DNA of 64,000 bases from Flavisolibacter longurius (GTDB lineage: Bacteria; Bacteroidota; Bacteroidia; Chitinophagales; Chitinophagaceae): positions 107,691 to 171,690 of the forward strand of contig JACJGO010000009.1 of NCBI GenBank assembly GCA_014163555.1, in the 5' to 3' direction. Under the pieces are notes generated by a model. That model made no database searches. It saw only the letters and a program-made list of their open reading frames with translations, and had not been told where the DNA came from. The number at the start of each line of letters is the position of its first letter. Positions within the stretch are counted from its first letter, which is position 1. The position numbers were made by a program, and so were the translations under genes. This document shows, piece by piece, positions 17,265 through 26,986 of this stretch.

Positions 17265-20200
17265 ATGAAGAAAAGATTTACCCCTTTTCATGCGGCAGTT
17301 TTTTTTAGATTTCGGCATTTGCTAATGTTCTTTTTTAGTTTGTTGCTAACCGTTACTGCTTTTTCGCAACGGCAAGTGACTGGTAAGGTTACCGGTGCAG
17401 CAGGTGAAGCCATGGCAGGTGTGTCGATCCAGGTACGCGGAGAATCCGGCGGTACCACAACAAATACCGAAGGAAACTACACCATCTCTGTTCCGAGTGA
17501 CACGGCAGTGCTGGTGTTTAGTTTTGTAGGGTTTTCTACCCAGCAGGAAACTGTAGGCAACCGCACAGTGGTCAATGTATCGCTCAGTGCGGCTGCATCT
17601 GAACTGAACACGGTAGTCGTGGTAGGGTATGGCACCCAGCGGAAGCGTGACCTGACCGGATCCATCAGTTCGGTGAACGGTGAAGAAGTGGCCCGACTGC
17701 CGAATACCAATCCCATTGCGTCCCTGCAGGGAAAAGTAGCAGGATTGACGGTAGCAAACTCTGGACAGGCAGGTGCCAGTCCGGTTGTGCGTATCCGTGG
17801 TATCAACAGTACCAACACCGCCAACCCGGTTTACGTGGTAGATGGCATCCTGCAGGATAACATCGACTACCTGAACCCTGCCGACATTGAATCCATCGAC
17901 GTATTAAAAGATCCTTCTTCCATTGCCATCTATGGGTTACGGGCGGCTAATGGTGTCATTGCCGTTACGCTGAAAAAAGCAGCCCGGGGCCGAACGGTTG
18001 TCAACCTGCAAAGCTCTGTGGGTGTACAACGGGTGCAGGACCAAATTGAGGTAGTGGACGCGGCCGGGTTTCGCCGCCTGTATGAAGCGCAGCTACGAAA
18101 CCTCAATGCACAGCCATTTGATTTTACCAATTACACGGCCAATACCAACTGGCAGGACCTTGTTTTGCGAAACGCTGTCATCAACAACAACAATGTAAGT
18201 ATTTCCAGCAGCGGCGAGAAAACAACCACACATCTTTCCCTTGGCTATACCTACCAGGATGGTGTTTTGCGCAACAATAATTTCAAACGCTACCTGGCAC
18301 GTTTAAGCCAGGATGTTCGAATCACTTCCAACATTAGAGTAGGAGGAGATATCAACGGTACCCATATCATTAACAATCCAGCAGGTGTGAATGTAACCAA
18401 TGCCTTGTGGGCAGCACCCATTGTACCGGTGCAGGCCGATGAAAATACCTACTATGCCATGCCGTCTTTTCAGCGGGCACAGGTTGGAAATCCCATTGCT
18501 TCACTCAACCGCAGCGACAGGACGGCCATCAATAAAGGATACAGGGTCATCGGAAGTCTTTTTGCGGAAATAAAATTTGCGAGAAGCTTTACCTGGAAGT
18601 CGACCATCTATGGTGATTTCTCCTATAGCACAGGCCGCGATTATTCTCCGCTTCCATTCACCTTTATTAACCTGGGTGAAGGGGCTGCTCCCACAACCAC
18701 AACGTTTGATAATACGATCCGCACATCGGCTTCACAAAGCCAATCCGAATCCCGGCGCTTCCAGCAGGATCATACGCTCTCCTTTGACAAGCGCATCGGA
18801 AGCGGGCATAGCATTAATGCAGTTGCGGGTTTTACCACTTTGTACAACAACAGTTCTTTTATTAATGGCACCCGTCGCGACACGTCGGTGAACATTCCGA
18901 ACAATCCCGATTACTGGTACATCAATATTGTGAACCAGAACAACCCCGGCAACTTTGGCGGTGGTGGTGGTGAAAGTGCACTGGCCGGCGCCTTCACCCG
19001 TGTAAGCTATAATTTCCGGGGAAGATACCTGGTGAATGCTACCATCCGCACTGACGGCAGCTCCAAATTTGCCCCCGGCAGGCGCTGGGATCAGTCTGGA
19101 AGTATTGGACTGGGATGGGTAGCCAGTGACGAAGACTTTTTCAATGACGTTAAAGGAATCGACTTCCTGAAGATCAGGGGGGCATGGGGATTGACCAATA
19201 ACTCTAACGGAATCCCCGATAACCTGTACCGTCCCGGTATCAACAATGCTTCTTCAGCCATCTTCGGCGACAATGTTTTTACAGCCATCCGGCCTGCTTA
19301 TATTGTTGATCCCAATATCCATTATGAAGTGGTTAGAGGATTGGACCTTGGTTTCGACTTGCGGGCTTTTAACCGGCGCTTTAATACCGAAGTGACATTT
19401 TATAACCGTACCACAACCGACATCCTGACCACACTGGATATTCCCAACGACAACCGCAGTTTCTTTACAAACCTTGGAAAAATTACCAATAAAGGCGTGG
19501 AAATAAGCCTGGGCTGGAACGATGCATTTAACCGCGATTTCAACTATGGCATTTCAGCCAACTTCAGCTACAACAAAAACGTGGTGAATGCTATTGGCGA
19601 TAACCTGAACTTCCAGATTGTTCGCGGTCCAAACCTTACCGAGACAGGCCGTTCCATTGGGTATTTCTACGGCTACCGCCAGATTGGAATTTACCAGTCA
19701 ACAGCTGATTTGCAAAAACAACCGGCATTGTCCAATTCCTTACCCGGCGACATTGCTTATGAAGATGTTAATCGCGATGGCGTGATCACACCAGCTGACC
19801 GTACTTACCTGGGCACACCGTTTCCGCCGTATATGTTTGGCGGCACGATCAATTTAAGTTATAAAGGTTTTGATTTCTTGCTGGAAGGCCAGGGCAATGC
19901 GGGTAACAAGATCTATACGCAACGCCGCACTTCAAATTTTGCTGTGTTGAATTATGAAACTAACCGCCTGAATGCCTGGACAGGACCGGGTACATCAAAC
20001 GTAGAACCCATCCTGGATAACACAAGAGGAAACAATTTTCTTTTTAGTTCTTATTTCCTGGAGCCTGGTGATTATTTCCGTATCCGCACCCTTCAGATTG
20101 GATACAACTTCAGCAATGCGATGCTGAGCAACATCGGTATTTCAAAAGCCAGGATCTACCTGAACGGGCAAAACATTAAGAACTGGAGCCAGGTGACCGG

Positions 20201-20306
20201 TTATTCTCCCGAACCGCTAATTGGCAGTATTCTTCAGGGTGGTGCCGATAATGGCGCTTACCCGGTACCCGCTACGTATTCAGTGGGCCTAAACGTGACT
20301 TTCTAA
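17265..20306 (+). CDS. SusC/RagA-family TonB-linked outer membrane transporter, PUL unit 1
   Basis: A 1013-residue protein. After a signal peptide ending near TAFSQ comes a carboxypeptidase-regulatory-like beta-sandwich (QVTGKVTGAAGEAMAGVSIQ), a TonB-box-like TVVVVGYGTQ, the SusC plug signature (VYVVDGILQDNIDYLNPADI, then IDVLKDPSS), and a long beta-barrel ending in VGLNVTF. It imports glycan oligomers across the outer membrane using TonB energy. The signalling (STN) domain seen in sigma/anti-sigma-linked transporters is absent, matching the lack of an anti-sigma gene nearby. The SusD partner starts 20 bases downstream. Substrate is inferred from linked GH144 genes as beta-1,2-gluco-oligosaccharides. 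Confidence 0.95.
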   Translation: MKKRFTPFHAAVFFRFRHLLMFFFSLLLTVTAFSQRQVTGKVTGAAGEAMAGVSIQVRGESGGTTTNTEGNYTISVPSDTAVLVFSFVGFSTQQETVGNRTVVNVSLSAAASELNTVVVVGYGTQRKRDLTGSISSVNGEEVARLPNTNPIASLQGKVAGLTVANSGQAGASPVVRIRGINSTNTANPVYVVDGILQDNIDYLNPADIESIDVLKDPSSIAIYGLRAANGVIAVTLKKAARGRTVVNLQSSVGVQRVQDQIEVVDAAGFRRLYEAQLRNLNAQPFDFTNYTANTNWQDLVLRNAVINNNNVSISSSGEKTTTHLSLGYTYQDGVLRNNNFKRYLARLSQDVRITSNIRVGGDINGTHIINNPAGVNVTNALWAAPIVPVQADENTYYAMPSFQRAQVGNPIASLNRSDRTAINKGYRVIGSLFAEIKFARSFTWKSTIYGDFSYSTGRDYSPLPFTFINLGEGAAPTTTTFDNTIRTSASQSQSESRRFQQDHTLSFDKRIGSGHSINAVAGFTTLYNNSSFINGTRRDTSVNIPNNPDYWYINIVNQNNPGNFGGGGGESALAGAFTRVSYNFRGRYLVNATIRTDGSSKFAPGRRWDQSGSIGLGWVASDEDFFNDVKGIDFLKIRGAWGLTNNSNGIPDNLYRPGINNASSAIFGDNVFTAIRPAYIVDPNIHYEVVRGLDLGFDLRAFNRRFNTEVTFYNRTTTDILTTLDIPNDNRSFFTNLGKITNKGVEISLGWNDAFNRDFNYGISANFSYNKNVVNAIGDNLNFQIVRGPNLTETGRSIGYFYGYRQIGIYQSTADLQKQPALSNSLPGDIAYEDVNRDGVITPADRTYLGTPFPPYMFGGTINLSYKGFDFLLEGQGNAGNKIYTQRRTSNFAVLNYETNRLNAWTGPGTSNVEPILDNTRGNNFLFSSYFLEPGDYFRIRTLQIGYNFSNAMLSNIGISKARIYLNGQNIKNWSQVTGYSPEPLIGSILQGGADNGAYPVPATYSVGLNVTF

Positions 20307-20326
20307 TAAGATTAAACTTTTTGAAT

Positions 20327-21898
20327 ATGAAAAAGCGATTTCAATATGTCCGGATCAGCAGCCTGGGACTGGCGTCCCTGCTGATGGTCCTGAGTTTTTC
20401 CGGCTGTAAAAAATTTTTAGATACGCAACGCCAGGGCGAATACGCTGCCGAGGATTATCCATATCCGGGCGGCGCGGGTCCGTACGACCAATTTATTTTT
20501 GGTGCCTATAACTCCCTTCGAAACTTTGATGTGCATGTATTTGGTTTCCTGCATGCCACCAGCATTCGCAGTGATGATGCGGACAAGGGAAGTACACCTG
20601 CAGATGGCGGGGCAAACTCCTTGGAGATGGATAATTTTCCAGTATCACCAACGAATGGATTTGCCAATTCACTTTGGACAGGCTACTACGGCCTTATCAA
20701 CCAATGTAACAATACGATCTATGAAGTGAACAACAACTCGGAGATCGAGGCTACGGAAGACATCAAGCAGCAAACCATTGCCGAAGCCCGGTTTATACGG
20801 GGCTATGCCTATTTTATGCTCGTGCGACTATACGGACGGGTGCCGAAAATTGATACCCTTTATTCCGATCCAGCTGCCCAGAACAATGTGCCGCAAAGTT
20901 CATCGGCAGAACTCTATTCGTTCATTGAAGAAGATCTTAACTATGCAGTCAATTTCTTGCCGGTAAACTGGGATCCAAAGTTTATTGGTCGGGTAACCAA
21001 AGGGGCTGCCCAGGGGATGCTTGCGAAGGTGTACCTGACACAGGAAAAATGGGCGCAGGCCATGGGCATGGCACAAGCCGTGATGACATCGGGCCAGTAT
21101 GGGTTTGCGCAACCACCGGCCGGCAGCAATATGTCCAGTTACGATTTCCTTTTCCGTGAAATTGGAGAGAACAGCCGCGAATCCCTGTTTGAAATACAGG
21201 CGACTGCGACTGCTACCAATCCGCAGGACCTGGGTATCCAATACACGCAGGTGCAGAGCATTCGCGGTTCAGGCGAATGGAACTTTGGCTGGGGTTTCAA
21301 TACCCCCAGTGAAGCCCTTGCCAATGCATACGAAACCGGTGATCCGCGCAGAGCCCGTACCATTCTTTTTACCAGTACGGCTACCACACCGGGAGTGACC
21401 ATCTATGGCGAAACCACACCGGTAGGATTACCCAATCCTCGTTATAACCAGAAAGTGTATTCTAACCCGGCCATTAAAGCGCAAGTTGGGAGCCGTTCGG
21501 GCTGGTGGATGAACGTACGCATTTTGCGCTATGCAGATGTCGTGCTGATGTTTGCCGAGGCGGCCAATGAACTGGGAGGTGCTGCTAACATTACAGCAGC
21601 AAGACAGGCCCTTAATTCGGTTCGTGCAAGGGCTCGGGCCGGCAATAACAATATTCTTCCTGACGTAACAACAGAAGATCAAAATGAGCTGCGTGACGCC
21701 ATTCGCCGCGAACGCCGCGTAGAACTAGGCATGGAGCACGACCGTTTTTTTGACCTCGTACGCTGGAACATTGCGCAGGAAGCCTTGCATGCTGTGGGCA
21801 AAACAGCTTTCAGAGAAGGCCGCGATGAATTGCTGCCCATTCCGCAAACACAAATTGACCTGAGTAATGGTGTGCTAACACAAAACCCCGGTTATTGA
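20327..21898 (+). CDS. SusD/RagB-family glycan-binding lipoprotein, PUL unit 1
   Basis: A 523-residue outer-membrane lipoprotein that caps the SusC transporter. The lipobox is LSFSGC followed by KKFLD, a standard SusD start. The TPR-rich body includes QQTIAEARFIRGYAYFMLVR and the C-terminal SusD block ELRDAIRRERRVELGMEHDR plus FDLVRW. The ending LPIPQTQIDLSNG is also family-typical. The open frame begins with a TTG two codons upstream; I take the ATG at 20327. Confidence 0.95.
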   Translation: MKKRFQYVRISSLGLASLLMVLSFSGCKKFLDTQRQGEYAAEDYPYPGGAGPYDQFIFGAYNSLRNFDVHVFGFLHATSIRSDDADKGSTPADGGANSLEMDNFPVSPTNGFANSLWTGYYGLINQCNNTIYEVNNNSEIEATEDIKQQTIAEARFIRGYAYFMLVRLYGRVPKIDTLYSDPAAQNNVPQSSSAELYSFIEEDLNYAVNFLPVNWDPKFIGRVTKGAAQGMLAKVYLTQEKWAQAMGMAQAVMTSGQYGFAQPPAGSNMSSYDFLFREIGENSRESLFEIQATATATNPQDLGIQYTQVQSIRGSGEWNFGWGFNTPSEALANAYETGDPRRARTILFTSTATTPGVTIYGETTPVGLPNPRYNQKVYSNPAIKAQVGSRSGWWMNVRILRYADVVLMFAEAANELGGAANITAARQALNSVRARARAGNNNILPDVTTEDQNELRDAIRRERRVELGMEHDRFFDLVRWNIAQEALHAVGKTAFREGRDELLPIPQTQIDLSNGVLTQNPGY

Positions 21899-21923
21899 TT
21901 CTTTGACAATTAAAACAAACAAC

Positions 21924-22817
21924 ATGGTTTCTATACTTTTTTCAAAACGGTTTCTTGCTCTCCTGGGAGGAATGGTCTTGCTGGCATCCTGTAAAAAGGA
22001 TGGCAACCCCAATGACCTTCCGGATGTTTCTCCCGGAGACTACGAAGGCACCATTGATGGTTTTCGCAGTTCGGATGAAATTTTTCCTGAAGACCTGGTT
22101 GCGTATTGGTCATTCGACGATACCAAGAATGAACTTAAAAGTAATACTGCTCCAACTTCAAGCGCCAACGATCAATTGGTGGCAGATGGCGTAAAAGGAC
22201 AGTCGCTTCAGTTAAATTCCGGTTACCTGTATTATGGCACCCAGTTTCCACAGTTTCGGACAGCTGATTTTAAGAGCTGGACTATTAGTTTGTGGGTAAA
22301 GCTGAAGAACAACGGGTCAAAGCGCACCATGGTGTTTCAACTGGCAAGACCAGGAATGTTAAGCGGAAATATCAACCTTGCCCTGAACACACAATCTTAC
22401 CCGGCAACGAATGATTCTATTTTGCGAATTCAGCCCACATTTGCAGCCGTGAATGCGAATAATAACACATCCAATTTTCAGGATAACCTGAACAATGTAC
22501 TTGACCGGATTAACCTGAACGACTGGGTGCATATTGTTATGACTTATGACATCACCACGGGTGTGTTCAACAACTGGGCAAACGGTGTAAAGGTTGGCAA
22601 CTTCCCCAACAGGGGCACCACCAACCTTTTCCGCTCCTGGGAACCCAGTGAGGTGATTATCGGCACCAATTATAACAGTATCCCCGGCAAAGAGGTGAAT
22701 ACGGATGCGGCTTTTGCCCGAATGACCGGCCAGATCGATGAGTTGCGAATCTTCGACCGCCCCTTGCCCGATGCCTTTATCCGGGCGTTGTATAGCCTGG
22801 GCCGCGCCAAACAATAG
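21924..22817 (+). CDS. LamG-domain (concanavalin A-like) surface lipoprotein, PUL unit 1
   Basis: A 297-residue lipoprotein (VLLASC, then KKDGN). The mature part after about residue 60 is a laminin-G/concanavalin-A-like fold: LVAYWSFDDTKNE, WTISLWVKLK, NDWVHIVMTYD and QIDELRIFDRPLPDAFI are the usual strands. Sitting in third place after susC-susD, it takes the SusE/SGBP position and probably binds glycan at the cell surface. The same gene order recurs in unit 2. It is followed by a strong intrinsic terminator. I use ATG 21924 rather than the TTG at 21903. Confidence 0.88.
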   Translation: MVSILFSKRFLALLGGMVLLASCKKDGNPNDLPDVSPGDYEGTIDGFRSSDEIFPEDLVAYWSFDDTKNELKSNTAPTSSANDQLVADGVKGQSLQLNSGYLYYGTQFPQFRTADFKSWTISLWVKLKNNGSKRTMVFQLARPGMLSGNINLALNTQSYPATNDSILRIQPTFAAVNANNNTSNFQDNLNNVLDRINLNDWVHIVMTYDITTGVFNNWANGVKVGNFPNRGTTNLFRSWEPSEVIIGTNYNSIPGKEVNTDAAFARMTGQIDELRIFDRPLPDAFIRALYSLGRAKQ

Positions 22818-22830
22818 CAGATTAAACAGA

Positions 22831-22872
22831 AGGGCAACACCATGTATTCAAAAGCGTGGTGTTGCCCTCTTT
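22831..22872 (+). terminator. Strong intrinsic terminator after LamG gene of unit 1
   Basis: AGGGCAACACCA (22831-22842) pairs perfectly with TGGTGTTGCCCT (22857-22868): a 12-base stem with a 14-base loop, followed by CTTTACTTT. It separates the uptake genes from the enzyme genes and may let only part of the transcripts continue into GH144. Confidence 0.85.
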
Positions 22873-22891
22873 ACTTTCTAAAAAGATATTT

Positions 22892-24250
22892 ATGCGTCAA
22901 CAATCGTTACAGGTTTTGCTTCTCTTAAGCGGCCTTTTGCTTTCCTGCAACAGCGCAAAAAAAACAGCAGGCGAAACCTTTCAACTTTCACCGGCCGATG
23001 AAGCTATGTACACTGATGTGCAGCGCACCACGTTTAACTATTTCTGGGAAGGTGCCGAGACTACATCCGGACTGGCCCGTGAACGTTTTCATGTAGATGG
23101 TGTGTATCCGCAGAACGATAAAAACGTTGTCACCAGTGGCGGTGGTGGTTTTGGCGTGATGGCCATCCTCGTGGGCATTGAACGCGGTTTTATTACAAGA
23201 GAGCAGGGACTGGAACGCCTAGAGCGAATCGTAGGTTTTCTCGAAAAGGCAGATAAGTACCATGGCGTGTGGCCCCATTGGTGGAATGGCGAAACGGGAA
23301 AAACAAAACCCTTCAGCCGGAAAGATGATGGCGGTGATCTGGTGGAAACTTCGTTTATGCTGCAGGGGCTTTTAACCGTGCGGCAATATTTTAAAGACGG
23401 CAGCGAAAAAGAAAAAGCCCTGGCGGGCCGCATCGACACCCTTTGGCGAGCCGTGGACTTCAACTGGTACCGCAACGGAAAAAATGTGTTGTACTGGCAC
23501 TGGAGTCCTAACTATGGCTGGGAAATGAATTTCCCGGTTCGGGGTTACAACGAGTGCCTGATTATGTATGTACTGGCGGCAGCTTCACCCACGCACAGCG
23601 TACCTGCAGAAGTGTACCATGAAGGTTGGGCCGAGAGCGGAAAGATCAACGCAACGCCTCCTGCGTATGGCGGTTATAAATTGCAAATGCACCACCAAGG
23701 CGATGCGGTCAACGGCGGGCCCTTGTTCTGGGCGCATTATTCCTACCTGGGTCTCGACCCCCGTGGACTAAAAGATCGTTATGCGGACTACTGGCAGGAA
23801 AACCGGAACCAAACCCTTATCAACTACCAGTGGTGTGTGGACAATCCAAAAGGTTTCAAAGGTTATGGAGCTAACAGTTGGGGCCTGACCTCCAGTTATT
23901 CCGTGAGAGGGTATGCCGGGCATGCCCCATCCGAAAAACGAGACCTTGGTGTGTTGGTGCCAACGGCGGCTTTGTCTTCCATGCCCTATACACCGGAGCA
24001 ATCCATGCAGGCCCTGCGCCATTGGTACACGGCCAAAAAGGACAGCATCTTTGGTCCCTATGGTTTTTATGATGCCTTCAGCGATCACCACAACTGGTAT
24101 CCCAAACGGTATCTAGCCATTGACCAGGGGCCGATCGTTGTCATGATGGAAAATCATCGCAGCGGTTTGTTGTGGAATCTCTTTATGAGTGCTCCCGAAG
24201 TGCAGCAGGGGTTGCGTAAATTGGGTTTTGAAAGTCCGCACCTGAAGTAG
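22892..24250 (+). CDS. GH144-family beta-1,2-glucanase-like lipoprotein, copy 1
   Basis: A 452-residue lipoprotein (LLLSC) with the glycoamylase-like (alpha/alpha)6 fold of family GH144, whose characterised members cleave beta-1,2-glucan. Family blocks: RTTFNYFWEGAE, TSGGGGFGVMA, WPHWWNGETGKTKPF, YWHWSPNYGW, TAALSSMPYTPEQSM and AIDQGPIVVMMENHRSG. The acidic residues D145, D149 and E152 (DDGGDLVE) have the D-x3-D-x2-E spacing that I recall for the proposed catalytic site of the Chitinophaga enzyme. I start at ATG 22892, since the longer frame begins inside the terminator hairpin. It is very close to copy 3 (44951). Confidence 0.9.
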   Translation: MRQQSLQVLLLLSGLLLSCNSAKKTAGETFQLSPADEAMYTDVQRTTFNYFWEGAETTSGLARERFHVDGVYPQNDKNVVTSGGGGFGVMAILVGIERGFITREQGLERLERIVGFLEKADKYHGVWPHWWNGETGKTKPFSRKDDGGDLVETSFMLQGLLTVRQYFKDGSEKEKALAGRIDTLWRAVDFNWYRNGKNVLYWHWSPNYGWEMNFPVRGYNECLIMYVLAAASPTHSVPAEVYHEGWAESGKINATPPAYGGYKLQMHHQGDAVNGGPLFWAHYSYLGLDPRGLKDRYADYWQENRNQTLINYQWCVDNPKGFKGYGANSWGLTSSYSVRGYAGHAPSEKRDLGVLVPTAALSSMPYTPEQSMQALRHWYTAKKDSIFGPYGFYDAFSDHHNWYPKRYLAIDQGPIVVMMENHRSGLLWNLFMSAPEVQQGLRKLGFESPHLK

Positions 24251-24285
24251 TGAACTAAGCTTGAAAACCTTATTTAGGAAAAAAG

Positions 24286-24320
24286 AAGCAGGCAGTAAAC
24301 AGTAGGCAGTATCCAGTTAT
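24286..24320. other. Degenerate short-word repeat in spacer
   Basis: The 121-base gap after GH144 copy 1 contains the near-repeats GGCAGTAAACAGT, AGGCAGTATCCAGT. The pattern resembles other spacers in the window (14281, 44890, 51217). No terminator or promoter box seen. Confidence 0.35.
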
Positions 24321-24371
24321 AAGAATATGTTGCCGGAACCATAAAATCTATCCGGCTTAAACCGTTTTATC

Positions 24372-25373
24372 ATGTTAAAAGGGACTCTTTTTCTAGCCAC
24401 AATTTTACTACTGATGGCCTCCTGCAGCCGCAATGTGCACAAGGCCCGTTTTGTTTTGCTGCCTGATACGCAAACTTATGCGGAGAAATATCCGGAGGTG
24501 CTGGATTCGCAGATCAATTATATCCTGCGGGAACAAAAGTCTATAGACCTGGTGTTACAGCAGGGCGATCTTACACAGAACAACAACGACAAAGAATGGA
24601 AAATCATTCAGGCAGCCTTTTCCAAACTTAACAACAAAGTACCCTATGTGCTGGCGGCCGGCAACCACGATATGGGCAGTGCTGATGGCAAGTTCGCCGA
24701 TGTCCGCAATTCAACGTTGTACAACCAATATTTCCCGTTGACTCAAATGGCGCATTTACCCGCTTTTGGTGCCGGTTTTGAAAACAAGATGGACAATGCC
24801 TATTACCTGCTGCAAACCGGCACGGTTAAATGGTTGGTCATAACGTTGGAATTTGGTCCGCGCAATGCGGTGCTGGACTGGGCAAATAATGTAATACGGC
24901 AGCATCTCGACCGAATGGTGGTGATCAATACACACAGGTATATGTATAGCGACAGCACAAGACAAGGACCTGGAGACAATTGGCGTCCGCAGGCGTATGG
25001 CGTAGGGAAGGACAGGGGTGACAGCAGTGTAAACGATGGTGAACAGATTTGGGAAAAACTGGTAAAACAACATTCGAACGTGCGGTTTGTTTTTTCGGGC
25101 CACGTACTTAATAGCGGTGTGGGCACCCTGGTGAGTATTAACAATGATGGCTACCCGGTTTACCAGATGCTGGCCAATTACCAGGAAGGTGTACGGGGTT
25201 CCGTAAAGGGCGGCAACGGCTGGCTTCGGATCGTGGATTTCGATTTTAAGACAAACACCATCGGCATCACAACGTATTCGCCCTATATCAATCAATATAT
25301 GGATAACCCGGCACACCAATTCACCATCCGGTATGTGCCTTTTTCAACCGGAGAAAGGAAGGAGACAAATTAG
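24372..25373 (+). CDS. Calcineurin-like metallophosphoesterase lipoprotein
   Basis: A 333-residue lipoprotein (LLMASC). Metallophosphoesterase motifs in order: LLPDTQTY (D-x-Q in place of the usual D-x-H), QQGDLTQNN (GD motif), AAGNHDMG (GNHD), INTHRYMYSD, and FSGHVLNSG (GH). It probably acts at the outer membrane or in the periplasm on a phosphodiester or monoester. Its position between a GH144 gene and a GH172 gene suggests it removes a phosphate-containing substituent from the glycan, perhaps phosphoglycerol, but this is inference. Similar proteins are common in Bacteroidota glycan loci. Confidence 0.85.
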   Translation: MLKGTLFLATILLLMASCSRNVHKARFVLLPDTQTYAEKYPEVLDSQINYILREQKSIDLVLQQGDLTQNNNDKEWKIIQAAFSKLNNKVPYVLAAGNHDMGSADGKFADVRNSTLYNQYFPLTQMAHLPAFGAGFENKMDNAYYLLQTGTVKWLVITLEFGPRNAVLDWANNVIRQHLDRMVVINTHRYMYSDSTRQGPGDNWRPQAYGVGKDRGDSSVNDGEQIWEKLVKQHSNVRFVFSGHVLNSGVGTLVSINNDGYPVYQMLANYQEGVRGSVKGGNGWLRIVDFDFKTNTIGITTYSPYINQYMDNPAHQFTIRYVPFSTGERKETN

Positions 25374-25479
25374 ACATTGCAATCAATTGGAATTGACCAG
25401 GATTGTTTCATGTTCTTTACCTTGCTATCGGTATTTTGCACAGGCGGTTTTCATCTCTTACCAATAAACACATTTGCTG

Positions 25480-26946
25480 ATGCTGCTGAAAAAAATTACA
25501 GGAATCTTATTATTTATAGGCTGCTTGTCGGACGCCGTACAGGCGCAAACAGATGGTCCGCTGGGTGATTTATTTATGGCCAAGGAAGGCGGGCTGGCGC
25601 ATTACTCCAGTTTTGATTCTACTGGTAATAACGCGGACTTCTGGAAAATAGCTCCCGGGCAAACCGTTGTGCTGATGGACCACAAAGGCGCCGGCGTGCT
25701 GCGCCGTTGGTGGCTGACTATTGCACCACGAAATGTCGTAGAGATTCACCGGTCGCTTATCATCCGCTGCTATTGGGATGATGAAAAAGAACCCTCCGTA
25801 GAAGTTCCGGTTTCTGATTTTTTTGGAATGGGCTATGGCAAATGGAAAGATTATATCTCGCTGCCGCTAAACATGACCAGCGGTGGCTATAATTCTTACT
25901 GGCCGATGCCATTTCACCGGCGGGCTCGCATCACGGTAGAAAACCGGGGGCAATTGCCGGTGAGCAATTTTTATTTCAACATCGACGTTCGCACCTTCGA
26001 CCGCCTGCCCAAAGAAGCACTTTATTTTCATGCACAATACAAGCAAGTGACGACACAGGCAGGCAAACCCATTACCCTGCTCGAAACCACCGGCAGGGGG
26101 CATTATGTCGGTACGCTGCTTTCCATGCAACCGCGGCAAGGAGTGAACCTTGGTTACCTAGAAGGCGATGAACGTATTTTTATTGATGGTGAAAAATCTC
26201 CTTCCATTATTGGTACCGGCACGGAAGATTATTTTTCATCGGGATGGTATTACGATACCGGTGAATACGGTGCGCCGTATCACGGTGTAACGGTGAAAGA
26301 TGATTCAGGCCGCATCAATACCTACCGCTGGCATATTGAAGACCCAATCCCGTTTAAGCGAAGTTTTAGATTTGATATAGAACACGGCGGCACCAACGAC
26401 ATGCCGGGAGTTGAATACACCGGCGTGGTCTATTGGTACCAAACCCACCCGCGGCCCCAATTTCCAACACTGCCGCATAACCTGATGCCCATGTCGGTTT
26501 CGTTCAAACCTACGCATGAAGCAGAAAGTTTACTGAACAGAGCTACGGTTACCGGTGGTGAATTAAGAGTACAGGACATGACAACGTTTCAGCGCAAGTG
26601 GAGTGGGAATGCGCATTTGTGGTGGGTGGAAGCTAAACCCGGAGACAAACTGACCCTGCCGCTTACCGTGCAGGAAGATGGCCGCTACGAACTGGTTGGT
26701 TTTTTTACACGGGCAAGCGATTATGGTATATTCCGGACTTCCATCAATGGAAAAACCGTTGGCGACCTGGTGGATGGTTACAGCGAAAAAGTAGAACCCA
26801 CCGGACCGGTTTCCTTTGGCTTTGTTGAATTGAAAAAGGGCGACAATAACCTGGTGATCGAAATTATTGGGAAAGAAACCCGTTCGGCCGGTTACAGCAA
26901 TGGCTACCTGGTAGGGATAGACGGTTTTTACCTGAACAAACAATAG
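25480..26946 (+). CDS. DUF2961 glycoside hydrolase (GH172)
   Basis: A 488-residue secreted protein with signal peptide ending near DAVQAQ. Conserved GH172/DUF2961 blocks: WWLTIAPRN, WPMPFHRRARITVENRG, IIGTGTEDYFSSGWYY and YRWHIEDPIPFKRSFRFD, with acidic residues in GTEDY and HIEDP as likely catalytic groups. Known GH172 enzymes act on fructofuranose or arabinofuranose linkages. The C-terminal 130 or so residues (from about 360) form a separate beta-rich domain (RYELVGFFTRASDYGIF) that may bind carbohydrate. The start is ATG 25480; the frame also has a TTG at 25474. Confidence 0.87.
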   Translation: MLLKKITGILLFIGCLSDAVQAQTDGPLGDLFMAKEGGLAHYSSFDSTGNNADFWKIAPGQTVVLMDHKGAGVLRRWWLTIAPRNVVEIHRSLIIRCYWDDEKEPSVEVPVSDFFGMGYGKWKDYISLPLNMTSGGYNSYWPMPFHRRARITVENRGQLPVSNFYFNIDVRTFDRLPKEALYFHAQYKQVTTQAGKPITLLETTGRGHYVGTLLSMQPRQGVNLGYLEGDERIFIDGEKSPSIIGTGTEDYFSSGWYYDTGEYGAPYHGVTVKDDSGRINTYRWHIEDPIPFKRSFRFDIEHGGTNDMPGVEYTGVVYWYQTHPRPQFPTLPHNLMPMSVSFKPTHEAESLLNRATVTGGELRVQDMTTFQRKWSGNAHLWWVEAKPGDKLTLPLTVQEDGRYELVGFFTRASDYGIFRTSINGKTVGDLVDGYSEKVEPTGPVSFGFVELKKGDNNLVIEIIGKETRSAGYSNGYLVGIDGFYLNKQ

Positions 26947-26986
26947 GGGCTGGCAGTACAACGATTGCACATATAAAACGAAAACA

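Noticed and set aside
16932..17318. Minus-strand open frame of 128 codons upstream of susC
   Set aside because: No recognisable features and it overlaps the start of susC.
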